The position numbers and the translations under genes are program-made. Below are positions 24,990 to 32,400 of a stretch of 64,000 bases of DNA, in pieces. The notes beneath the pieces were generated by a model. That model worked only from the letters and a program-made list of their open reading frames with translations, was not told where the DNA came from and made no database searches. This DNA is from Nocardioides sp. T2.26MG-1. GTDB lineage: Bacteria; Actinomycetota; Actinomycetes; Propionibacteriales; Nocardioidaceae. Position 1 is the first letter of the stretch; the number at the start of each line of letters is the position of its first letter. The stretch covers positions 1 through 64,000 of the forward strand of contig NZ_CATNLZ010000032.1 of the NCBI RefSeq assembly GCF_950101795.1, given 5' to 3'.

Positions 24990-27104
24990 GTGTGCACCAG
25001 CGTCTACGTCGCCTCGATCGAGGGGTCCACGGGTAAGTCGGCCATCGCCCTGGGCGTGCTCGACGCGCTCTCCCGCCGCGTCGAGCGGGTCGGCGTCTTC
25101 CGCCCGATCGTCCGCAACGACCAGGCGACGGCCCGGGGGGAGCGGGACTACGTCCTCGACCTGCTGATCGCGCACGAGGCCGTCACGCTCGACTACGACG
25201 AGTGCACGGGCGTGACGTACGACGACGTGCACGCCGACCCGGTCGCCGCGCTCGACACGATCGTGGAGCGCTACCACCGGGTCGCCGAGCAGTGCGACGC
25301 CGTCGTGGTCGTCGGCTCGGACTACACCGACGTCGCCACTCCGACCGAGCTCTCGTACAACGCCCGGATCGCGGCCAACCTCAGCTCGCCGGTGCTCCTG
25401 GTGCTCAACGGCAAGGACCGCACACCGACCGACCTGGTGACGCTGGCCGACATCACCACCGCGGCGATCACGGCCAACCACGCCACGCTGTTCGCGCTCG
25501 TCGCCAACCGGGTGACGCTGCCCGACCCCGGCGAGGTGGTCGCCGCGCTGGCGACCGACGCGGTGCCGGCGTACGCGATCCCCTACGACCCGCTGCTCTC
25601 CGCCCCGTCGGTCGCCGACCTGATGCCCGCGGTCGACGGCACCCTGGTCTCCGGGGACCCGGCGCTGCTCGACCGTGAGGTGCTCGGCCTGCTCGTCGCG
25701 GGGATGACGATGCCGAACGTGCTCGACCGGCTCTTCGACGACGCCGTCGTGGTGACGGCCGGAGACCGGCCCGAAGTGGTGCTCGGCGTCCTGATGGCCC
25801 ACGTCTCCGCCAACTTCCCGCAGGTCTCCGCGATCGTGCTCAACGGCGGCATCGAGCTGCCCGTCCAGGTCGCGCGGCTCCTCGAGGGCATCGGCGCGAC
25901 CCTGCCGATCGTCGCCACGGACCTGCTCACCCAGGAGACGTCGGCCGCGCTCACCTCGGTGCGGGGGCGCCTCACCGCGAGCTCGCCGCGCAAGATCGCG
26001 GCGGCGCTGGGGCTGTTCGCCCAGCACGTCGACGGCGTCGCCCTGCTCGACCGGCTCGACGTCTCGCGCACCACGGCCGTGACCCCGCTGATGTTCGAGC
26101 ACCAGCTGGTCGACGACGCATCCGGCCGCCGCCGGCACATCGTGCTGCCCGAGGGCGAGGAGGAGCGGATCCTGCGGGCCGCCGACCTCCTGCTGCGCCG
26201 GGGCGTCGCGGAGCTCACCCTGCTCGGCGACCCGATCCGGATCAGCGCCCAGGCGGCCGGCATCGGCGTGGACGTCTCGGCGGCGACGCTGCTCGACCCC
26301 CGCACGTCGGACCTGACCGAGCGCTTCGCCGAGGAGTACTACCAGCGCCGCAAGCACCGCGGCCTCGAGCGGGACGACGCGCTCACGCGAGTGCGGGACG
26401 AGTCCTACTTCGGCACGCTGATGGTCGAGCTCGGTCTCGCCGACGGCATGGTCTCCGGGTCCGTCCACACCACCGCCCACACGATCCGGCCGGCGCTGGA
26501 GGTGGTCCGGACCGTGCCGGGCGTCTCGGTGGTCTCCTCGGTGTTCTTCATGTGCCTGGAGAACCAGGTGCTCGTCTACGGCGACTGCGCGGTCAACCCC
26601 GACCCGACCGCGGAGCAGCTCGCCGACATCGCGATCTCCTCGGCCGCCACCGCCGCCGCGTTCGGCATCGAGCCGCGGGTGGCCATGCTGTCCTACTCCA
26701 CCGGGTCCTCGGGCGCCGGCAGCGACGTCGAGAAGGTCTCCGCGGCCACGGCCCTGGTCCGCGACCGCGCCCCGGACCTGCTGGTCGAGGGCCCGATCCA
26801 GTACGACGCGGCGATCGACCCGGCGGTGGCGCGCACGAAGCTGCCGGACTCGCAGGTCGCCGGCCGGGCGACGGTCTTCATCTTCCCGGACCTCAACACC
26901 GGCAACAACACCTACAAGGCGGTGCAGCGCTCCGCCGGAGCCGTGGCCATCGGCCCGGTCCTGCAGGGGCTGCGCAAGCCGGTCAACGACCTGTCCCGCG
27001 GGGCCACGGTCCGCGACATCGTCAACACGGTCGCGATCACGGCGATCCAGGCCCAGCAGATGACACAGCAGATGACACAGCAGATGAAGGAGACCCCCGC
27101 GTGA
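24990..27104 (+). CDS. pta: Phosphate acetyltransferase
   Basis: Long-form phosphotransacetylase (704 residues) converting acetyl-CoA and phosphate to acetyl phosphate. The N-terminal BioD-like P-loop domain (1-220) starts ASIEGSTGKSAIALGVLDAL. A DRTGG-type domain follows (about 225-350). The C-terminal PTA catalytic domain (from about 375) has HIVLPEGEEERILRAA, DGMVSGSVHTTAHTIRPALE and GPIQYDAAIDPAVA. The GTG follows TAGGGT plus six bases, leaderless pattern. The last residues are encoded by a 12-base tandem repeat (27054-27089). The stop overlaps ackA by four bases, so the pair forms the acetate overflow/acetate assimilation pathway. Confidence 0.95.
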   Translation: MCTSVYVASIEGSTGKSAIALGVLDALSRRVERVGVFRPIVRNDQATARGERDYVLDLLIAHEAVTLDYDECTGVTYDDVHADPVAALDTIVERYHRVAEQCDAVVVVGSDYTDVATPTELSYNARIAANLSSPVLLVLNGKDRTPTDLVTLADITTAAITANHATLFALVANRVTLPDPGEVVAALATDAVPAYAIPYDPLLSAPSVADLMPAVDGTLVSGDPALLDREVLGLLVAGMTMPNVLDRLFDDAVVVTAGDRPEVVLGVLMAHVSANFPQVSAIVLNGGIELPVQVARLLEGIGATLPIVATDLLTQETSAALTSVRGRLTASSPRKIAAALGLFAQHVDGVALLDRLDVSRTTAVTPLMFEHQLVDDASGRRRHIVLPEGEEERILRAADLLLRRGVAELTLLGDPIRISAQAAGIGVDVSAATLLDPRTSDLTERFAEEYYQRRKHRGLERDDALTRVRDESYFGTLMVELGLADGMVSGSVHTTAHTIRPALEVVRTVPGVSVVSSVFFMCLENQVLVYGDCAVNPDPTAEQLADIAISSAATAAAFGIEPRVAMLSYSTGSSGAGSDVEKVSAATALVRDRAPDLLVEGPIQYDAAIDPAVARTKLPDSQVAGRATVFIFPDLNTGNNTYKAVQRSAGAVAIGPVLQGLRKPVNDLSRGATVRDIVNTVAITAIQAQQMTQQMTQQMKETPA
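27054..27089 (+). repeat. 12-bp tandem repeat at the 3' end of pta
   Basis: CAGCAGATGACA repeated nearly three times (third copy ends AAG). It adds QQMTQQMTQQM to the C-terminus of Pta. Confidence 0.9.
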
Positions 27105-28309
27105 GCGCGCTCGTCCTGGTGATCAACGCGGGCTCGTCCTCGCTGAAGTACAGCCTCGTCGACGGCGACACGGGGGAGAGCCTCGCGGTCGGTCTGGCCG
27201 AGAGGATCGCCGACTCGTCCGGTGCCGCGGGCATCCTCAGCCACACCGGTCCGGACGGCGAGAAGCACCGCACCGAGCTGCCGCTGCCCTCGCACGAGGC
27301 GGCGCTGCGGGCCGCACTCGACGCGTTCGACGCCCACGGCCCCTCGCTCGCCGATGCGGAGCTCGCCGCCATCGGCCACCGGGTCGTGCACGGCGGTGCC
27401 CGCTTCTCCGCTCCGGTGCTCGTCGACGATGCCCTGATCGACGCGGTCCGCGACCTCGTGCCGTTGGCGCCGCTGCACAACCCCGCCAACCTCGAGGGTC
27501 TCGAGGTCGCCCAGCGGATCTTCGACACCGTCCCCCAGGTCGCGGTGTTCGACACGGCCTTCCACCAGACGCTGCCGGAGCACGCCTACACCTACGCCGT
27601 GCCTCTCGAGTGGCGCGACCGCCACCGGATCCGGCGCTACGGCTTCCACGGCACCTCGCACAAGTTCGTGTCGGGCGAGGCCGCCCGGCTGCTTGGCCGC
27701 CCCGTGGAGTCGGTGAACTCGATCGTGCTGCACCTCGGCAACGGCGCCTCGGCGACCGCCGTGGCCGGAGGCCGGACCGTCGACACCTCGATGGGGGTCA
27801 CCCCGCTCGAGGGCCTGGTGATGGGCACCCGGTCCGGCGACCTCGACCCCGCGCTGCACGCGCACCTGCACCGGCAGTGGGGCTGGTCGCTGGAGCAGAT
27901 CGACGACGCACTGAACCGCGACTCCGGCATCAAGGGGCTGCTCGGCCAGAGCGACATGCGCGAGCTCGAGCGGCTGCTCGAGGAGGGCGACCCGCGGGCG
28001 CGGCTCGCGATGGACGTCTACTGCTACCGGCTGCGCAAGTACGTCGGCGCCTACTACGCCGTGCTCGGCCGGGTCGATGCGATCGTCTTCACCGGTGGCG
28101 TGGGCGAGCACATGCCCGGCGTACGCGCCCAGGCGCTCGCGGGCCTCGAGCGGCTCGGCATCCGGATCGACGCGGAGGCCAACGACACGCACCGCGCCGG
28201 CGCCTTCACGGTCTCGACCCCGGACAGCGAGGTCGCGGTGTTGGTGGTCCCGACCAACGAGGAGTGGGAGATCGCCCGCGAGGCACTGGGCGTCGTCCGA
28301 GCGTCGTGA
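27101..28309 (+). CDS. ackA: Acetate kinase
   Basis: A 402-residue ASKHA-fold kinase that interconverts acetyl phosphate plus ADP with acetate plus ATP. The N-terminal VLVINAGSSSLKYSLVD and central RRYGFHGTSHKFVS are the family signatures. GHRVVHGG near 91-98 contributes an acetate-site Arg and HLGNGASATAV binds phosphate. FTGGVGEHMPGVR near the C-terminus is the adenosine site. The GTG start gives GTGA overlap with pta. The length matches the usual 395-405. Acetyl phosphate produced here could also feed protein acetylation, and a Pat-like acetyltransferase is encoded 7 kb away. Confidence 0.96.
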   Translation: MSALVLVINAGSSSLKYSLVDGDTGESLAVGLAERIADSSGAAGILSHTGPDGEKHRTELPLPSHEAALRAALDAFDAHGPSLADAELAAIGHRVVHGGARFSAPVLVDDALIDAVRDLVPLAPLHNPANLEGLEVAQRIFDTVPQVAVFDTAFHQTLPEHAYTYAVPLEWRDRHRIRRYGFHGTSHKFVSGEAARLLGRPVESVNSIVLHLGNGASATAVAGGRTVDTSMGVTPLEGLVMGTRSGDLDPALHAHLHRQWGWSLEQIDDALNRDSGIKGLLGQSDMRELERLLEEGDPRARLAMDVYCYRLRKYVGAYYAVLGRVDAIVFTGGVGEHMPGVRAQALAGLERLGIRIDAEANDTHRAGAFTVSTPDSEVAVLVVPTNEEWEIAREALGVVRAS

Positions 28310-28346
28310 CCTGTCGCTCCGTCGTGCTGGACCCTAGGGTGGCCGC

Positions 28347-28535
28347 ATGATGGTGGGACTGCTCGGGATCCTGGTCGGGTTGGTGGGCGCGGTCGTCGCC
28401 CTGACGGTCGTCTACTACGTGATCCGCTTCGCGGTGCGGGACGGCGTCATCGACGCGAACCGCAAGAGCGACGGCGACCGGGTGCGCAGTGAGCTGCACC
28501 TCGGTCACGAGCGGAGCCCGAACAGTCGGATGTGA
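28347..28535 (+). CDS. Small single-pass membrane protein
   Basis: A 62-residue protein: residues 4-28 (GLLGILVGLVGAVVALTVVYYVI) form one transmembrane helix, followed by a charged cytoplasmic tail DGVIDANRKSDGDRVRSELH. Support for it as a real gene is TAGGGT at 28335-28340 with six bases to the ATG, the same start architecture as confirmed neighbours, and the four-base overlap of its TGA with the next GTG. Family not recognised. A second ATG directly follows the first. Confidence 0.55.
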   Translation: MMVGLLGILVGLVGAVVALTVVYYVIRFAVRDGVIDANRKSDGDRVRSELHLGHERSPNSRM

Positions 28536-29404
28536 GGATGCACGTCCTCGTGACCGGGCCGCCGGCCTCCGGCAAGTCGACGCTCGCCGCGGCCCTCGCC
28601 GTGGAGCTCCGGCTGCCCCTCCTGGCCAAGGACACGATCAAGAGCGGTCTGGTCGAGTCCCTCGGTGCCGGCTCCCTCGAGGAGTCGCGGCGGCTCGGTG
28701 CGGCGGCGGTACGGGCGCTGCTCGCGCTTGCCCGCCTCAACCCGGGCAGCGTCCTGGACAGCGTCTGGGTCGATCGAGCGCGGGGGATCGAGGACCTCGC
28801 CGCGCTGTCGGCACCGGTCGTCGAGGTCTTCTGCTCCTGTCCGCGCGACGTGCTCGAGAAGCGGTACGCCGCCCGCGGCGACGACCTCGGCCGGCCGCCC
28901 GAGGAGCTGTGGAACGACGACTCACTGCGGCCGCTCGGCGGCCCGTGGCCGGTGCTCGAGGTCGACACCGGCGGCACCGTCGACGTGTTGACGCTCGTCC
29001 AGCGCATCGATGCTGACGCCGGGCTCGCCGCGATCGGCCAGATCGTGGACCGGCCGATCAACCCGGTCGAGCCGACCCTCGATCTCGTCATGGCGGCCCA
29101 CCGCGGGCTCGTGGTCGCCCGCAACCTCGCGAGGGGCGGGACGGTGCCCGACCCGTTCGCCGTCGTGATCACGCTCAACGGCGTGCCCGAGCTGCTGATG
29201 CCGACCACGTGGATGGCCGACCCGCCGACGTGGACGATCAGCTGGGGCGACCCGGACGAGCTGGGGCCGTACCCCTGGGCACACCATCGGGCGTACGTCG
29301 TGGTCGCGGTCGATGCCGAGGCCGGCGTCGTACGCCTGGTCGGTGCGGCCCGCGACGGGACGCCCTACGACGAGACCGAGCCGCTGGTCAGACGACGGGG
29401 TTGA
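28532..29404 (+). CDS. P-loop kinase-like ATPase
   Basis: A 290-residue protein whose N-terminus has a Walker A VTGPPASGKSTLAAALA near residues 6-22, then KDTIKSGLVESLG, as in zeta-toxin/AAA_33 and gluconate or chloramphenicol kinases. VLDSVWVDRARG and VEVFCSCPRDVLEKRYAARG supply the nucleoside-kinase-like lid. The last 110 residues (from about 180) look like a separate beta-rich domain of unknown type: FAVVITLNGVPELLMP, TWTISWGDPDELG. The substrate is unknown. GTG 28532 overlaps the previous stop; ATG 28538 is the alternative. The 3' end overlaps the carbonic anhydrase gene by 17 bases. Confidence 0.75.
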   Translation: MRMHVLVTGPPASGKSTLAAALAVELRLPLLAKDTIKSGLVESLGAGSLEESRRLGAAAVRALLALARLNPGSVLDSVWVDRARGIEDLAALSAPVVEVFCSCPRDVLEKRYAARGDDLGRPPEELWNDDSLRPLGGPWPVLEVDTGGTVDVLTLVQRIDADAGLAAIGQIVDRPINPVEPTLDLVMAAHRGLVVARNLARGGTVPDPFAVVITLNGVPELLMPTTWMADPPTWTISWGDPDELGPYPWAHHRAYVVVAVDAEAGVVRLVGAARDGTPYDETEPLVRRRG

Positions 29405-29885
29405 GCAGGCCCGTGTCGACGTCGTAGATGAAGCCGCCCACCTTGACCGAGTCGGGGATCAGCGGGTGCGAGACGACCTTGTGCACGTCGTCGGCGAGCG
29501 CGGCGCGCTGGTCGGCCACCATGCTGAAGGTCTGCCAGGAGACGTCCTGGCCGGCGGAGGCGGCGACCTTCTCACGGACCTGCTCGAGCGTCGAGGAGGC
29601 CATCGCGCAGCGGGTGTGCGGGATGACCAGGACCCGGTCGACGTTGAGGAGGTGCACGCCCAGCACCAGCGCCTCCAGGGCCTGGTCGGTCACCCGGCCG
29701 CCGGGGTTGCGGAAGATCTTGGCGTCGCCGGGCTTGAGCCCGACCATGCCGAGCGGGTCGATCCGCGAGTCCATGCAGGTCACGATCGCGACGCCCGCCC
29801 GGGCGACGCCGTCGAAGCCGGCGAGCTCGAAGTGCGCGGCGAAGTCGCGGTTGGCAGCGATCAGGTCGTCGAAGTCCGAAGGCAC
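29388..29885 (-). CDS. Beta-class carbonic anhydrase
   Basis: A 165-residue short beta-carbonic anhydrase. Zinc ligands and catalytic dyad are seen: CMDSR near residues 36-40 (Cys plus Asp-Arg), then HTRCAM near 91-96 (His, Cys). RNPGGRVTDQALEALVLGV between them is characteristic of the Rv1284-type subclade. It interconverts CO2 and bicarbonate in the cytoplasm. The GTG at 29885 starts MPSDFDDLIAANRDFAAHF; TAAGGT seven bases upstream suggests a leaderless transcript. It lies convergent with the kinase-like gene, downstream of the MFS start of the next operon only by strand and not coupled to it. Confidence 0.92.
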   Translation of the reverse strand: MPSDFDDLIAANRDFAAHFELAGFDGVARAGVAIVTCMDSRIDPLGMVGLKPGDAKIFRNPGGRVTDQALEALVLGVHLLNVDRVLVIPHTRCAMASSTLEQVREKVAASAGQDVSWQTFSMVADQRAALADDVHKVVSHPLIPDSVKVGGFIYDVDTGLLNPVV

Positions 29886-29908
29886 GCGTCGGACCTTAAC
29901 GCAGGGCG

Positions 29909-31672
29909 TCAGCCACCGGAGCGCAGGAGCTCGCCGGTCGAGACGGCCCGCGTCGCCGCGCCGCGGAACAGCACCAGCGCGAGCAGGCCGGCGACCACCG
30001 CGCACACCGCGGCACCGGCGAACACGGTGTGTTCCTGGGCGATCCCCGCGGTCTTGAGCAGGTCGGTGAACTCCGCGCAGCGGGTGCGGCCCTCGCACAC
30101 CTCGCGCGCCGAGGGCAGGTCGCTCTGCTCGGCGTAGTAGCGCCGGAGGCCGAGCGTGGTCAGCGCGGAGATGCCGACGAGCATCCCGACCATGCGCGCG
30201 ACCACCACGAACGCGCTGGCCAGGCCGTGCGCGTCATCGTCGGTGCTGACGAGCACGGCGGCGTTCACCGGAGCGAGCGCCAGCCCGAACCCGAAGCCGC
30301 CCAGCACCAGCGGCAGGGTCGCGGTCGCGTGGTCGAGGCTCTCGAGCCCCCAGGTCGCCATCCAGGCGAAGCCGCCCGCGGCACACGCCATGCCGGCGGC
30401 GGTGACCAGCCCGGCGCTCAGCGTCCGGGTGAGGTAGCCGCCCACGACGGCCCCGACCGGCAGTGCGACCAGGAAGCGGACCAGCACCAGGGCCGCCATC
30501 AGCTGGGAGTCGGGGTAGACGGTGGTGCGCGCGAACAGCGGGATGTCGATGAGGGCGGCGATCAGTGCCGCTCCGACGAAGAAGCTCACCAGCATCGACC
30601 CCCACGCGGGGGTACGACGCAGGGTGCCGGGCGGGACCAGGGGAGCGGGTGCCCGCCGCAGGTGGAGCACGAACGCGGCCGACGCGAGCGCCGAGCCGAG
30701 GAGGTACCACGCGCCCTGGTCGGAGAAGACCTGCACCTCGGGGTCGGCGGTGGCGAACGCGAGGATCACGCCGGCGAGCGCGAGCGCCAGGAACAGGGCG
30801 CCCAGCAGGTCCGCCTCGCGAAGCGTGTGCAGCCAGGCCCGCAGGTCGAGTAGCGGACGGCGCGCGGTGGCGCAGCGCGCCACCAGCAGGGCGGCCGCAC
30901 CGATCGTGACCAGGCCGAGCGGGGTGAGCCAGCGCCCGTCGCCGGTCACCGGGATGAACAGCTGCCCCCAGGTCAGGTCGCGCATCAGCTCGCTGGGCTC
31001 GACGAACACCAGCGCCCCGGCGACCAGGGTCACGATCGCGAGGAGGAGCCCGATCCAGTCGAACCTCGGACGGTGGCTTCGAGACGGTTGCTGCGCAACC
31101 TCCTCAACCACCGTTCTCCCGGAGAGCTGCCTGAGCGCCGCGGCGAGCACCAGGCCGACCGCGACGTTGACCAGGAAGATCGCGCGCCAGTCGGCAACCG
31201 CGAGCACGAGCGCACCGAACAGCGGGCCGAGCACGCTGCCGAGCTCCTGCACGGCCGAGACCACGCCGAGCGGCACGCCACGACGGTCGGCGGGGTAGAG
31301 GTCGGCGACCAGCGCGAGCGTGGCCGGCACCAGGCCGCCGCCGCCGATCCCCTGCAGGAACCGGCCCGAGACCATCGACGGCATGTCGTAGGCCAGCGTG
31401 GTGACCAGCGACCCGAACGCGAAGATCGCGAGCGCGGCGACCAACACCGGCACCCGGCCGCGCAGGTCCGCGATCCGGCCGATCAGCGGGAGCATCGCGA
31501 CGTACCCGAGCAGGAACCCGGAGATGATCGGCGCGGCCCGCTGCAGCTCGTCGATGGGCACGCCGGTGCTCGCCATCATGTCCGGCAGCGCCAGCACCAC
31601 GACGTACGTGTCGGCCGCCGCGAAGGCGACCGCCACGGCGGCCAGGGAGAGCAGGACCCGCGGTGAGCTCAT
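29909..31672 (-). CDS. MFS transporter, P55/Rv1410c-like
   Basis: A 587-residue major facilitator with about 14 transmembrane segments, DHA2-like. The motif GRIADLRGRVPVLV follows TM2 and GRFLQGIGGGGLVPATLAL is in TM4. It follows a lipoprotein gene of the LppX/LprAFG family by 25 bases. In mycobacteria the equivalent pair LprG-Rv1410c (P55) exports triacylglycerol and other lipids to the envelope, so the same role is inferred. The central cytoplasmic loop (about residues 191-204, TVVEEVAQQPSRSH) is encoded by a dispersed palindromic repeat (31071-31112), apparently tolerated. Confidence 0.88.
   Translation of the reverse strand: MSSPRVLLSLAAVAVAFAAADTYVVVLALPDMMASTGVPIDELQRAAPIISGFLLGYVAMLPLIGRIADLRGRVPVLVAALAIFAFGSLVTTLAYDMPSMVSGRFLQGIGGGGLVPATLALVADLYPADRRGVPLGVVSAVQELGSVLGPLFGALVLAVADWRAIFLVNVAVGLVLAAALRQLSGRTVVEEVAQQPSRSHRPRFDWIGLLLAIVTLVAGALVFVEPSELMRDLTWGQLFIPVTGDGRWLTPLGLVTIGAAALLVARCATARRPLLDLRAWLHTLREADLLGALFLALALAGVILAFATADPEVQVFSDQGAWYLLGSALASAAFVLHLRRAPAPLVPPGTLRRTPAWGSMLVSFFVGAALIAALIDIPLFARTTVYPDSQLMAALVLVRFLVALPVGAVVGGYLTRTLSAGLVTAAGMACAAGGFAWMATWGLESLDHATATLPLVLGGFGFGLALAPVNAAVLVSTDDDAHGLASAFVVVARMVGMLVGISALTTLGLRRYYAEQSDLPSAREVCEGRTRCAEFTDLLKTAGIAQEHTVFAGAAVCAVVAGLLALVLFRGAATRAVSTGELLRSGG
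31071..31112. repeat. Dispersed palindromic repeat inside the MFS gene
   Basis: CGGTGG ... CCACCG outer arms enclose TTCGAGACG, an inner GGTTGC-TGC-GCAACC hairpin and CTCCTCAACC. The conserved blocks are those found at 6198-6229. Confidence 0.65.
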
Positions 31673-31697
31673 TGGTGACTCATCACGGACGGCGCCG

Positions 31698-32396
31698 TCA
31701 CGGCGCGGTGATGTCCTTCTCGGTGCCGTACTCCTCGAAGGTGATCGTGTAGGTCATCGACTCGGAGTCCTGGTAGAACACCCCGGTGAGCTCGGCGCTG
31801 CGCAGCTCGCCGTCGTCGGTGATCTCGTACGTCGCGTCGAAGTCGCCCGACGCCGAGGGGATGACGTTGGCGACGACGTCGCCCGGGACGGTGCCGGTGT
31901 ACTCGGTGAGGACCTCGCTGTTGTCCTTGCCGCCGCGCACGCTGTCGCCCTTGTCGAGGTCGGTGGTGGCGGCGAGCACCGAGGTGAACCCCTCGTCGGC
32001 GCTCATCAGCCGGGCCGGGTCCGGAGCGCCGTACTCCGCGGGATCGACGTCCTGCCAGCCGGCGGTGAACGGCACCTCGGCGTAGACCTTGCCGTCGACC
32101 GCGATGATCGGCACCTCCACGGCCTGGCCCATGAGGGGCACGGTGATCGTGCCGTCGAAGGCGGGAGCGCTGGTGAGGACGCCCTCGGCCTTCTCGACAC
32201 CGGTGACGCCGTCGGGGAGGTCGTCGGTGGTCAGCGTGAGCTCGACGCCGCTCGTGTCCTCGAGGGTCTGCTGGGCCGTGGCCAGCGCGTCCTCCGGGGC
32301 GGCACCGGAGTCCGAGGACCCGCTGCAGGCCGCGAGGGAGACGGCGGCGAGCGCGGCGGCGAGCAGCGCGGGGACCGCGCGGGGGTGGAGGAGCAC
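31698..32396 (-). CDS. LppX/LprAFG-family lipoprotein (LprG-like)
   Basis: A 232-residue lipoprotein. Signal peptide LLAAALAAVSLAAC ends in a lipobox with Cys24, followed by a Ser/Gly linker. The mature domain, from about residue 38, matches the LppX_LprAFG fold: LATAQQTLEDTSGVELTLTT, GVEKAEGVLTSAP, FDGTITVPLMG, VDGKVYAEVPF, and DATYEITDDGELRSAELTGVFY. This fold makes a hydrophobic cavity that carries diacyl or triacyl lipids. GTG 32396 is preferred over GTG 32414 because it starts directly before the signal peptide, with GGAAGG eight bases upstream. It lies 4 bases after the parC stop and 25 before the P55-like MFS. Confidence 0.9.
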   Translation of the reverse strand: MLLHPRAVPALLAAALAAVSLAACSGSSDSGAAPEDALATAQQTLEDTSGVELTLTTDDLPDGVTGVEKAEGVLTSAPAFDGTITVPLMGQAVEVPIIAVDGKVYAEVPFTAGWQDVDPAEYGAPDPARLMSADEGFTSVLAATTDLDKGDSVRGGKDNSEVLTEYTGTVPGDVVANVIPSASGDFDATYEITDDGELRSAELTGVFYQDSESMTYTITFEEYGTEKDITAP

Positions 32397-32400
32397 GGCG

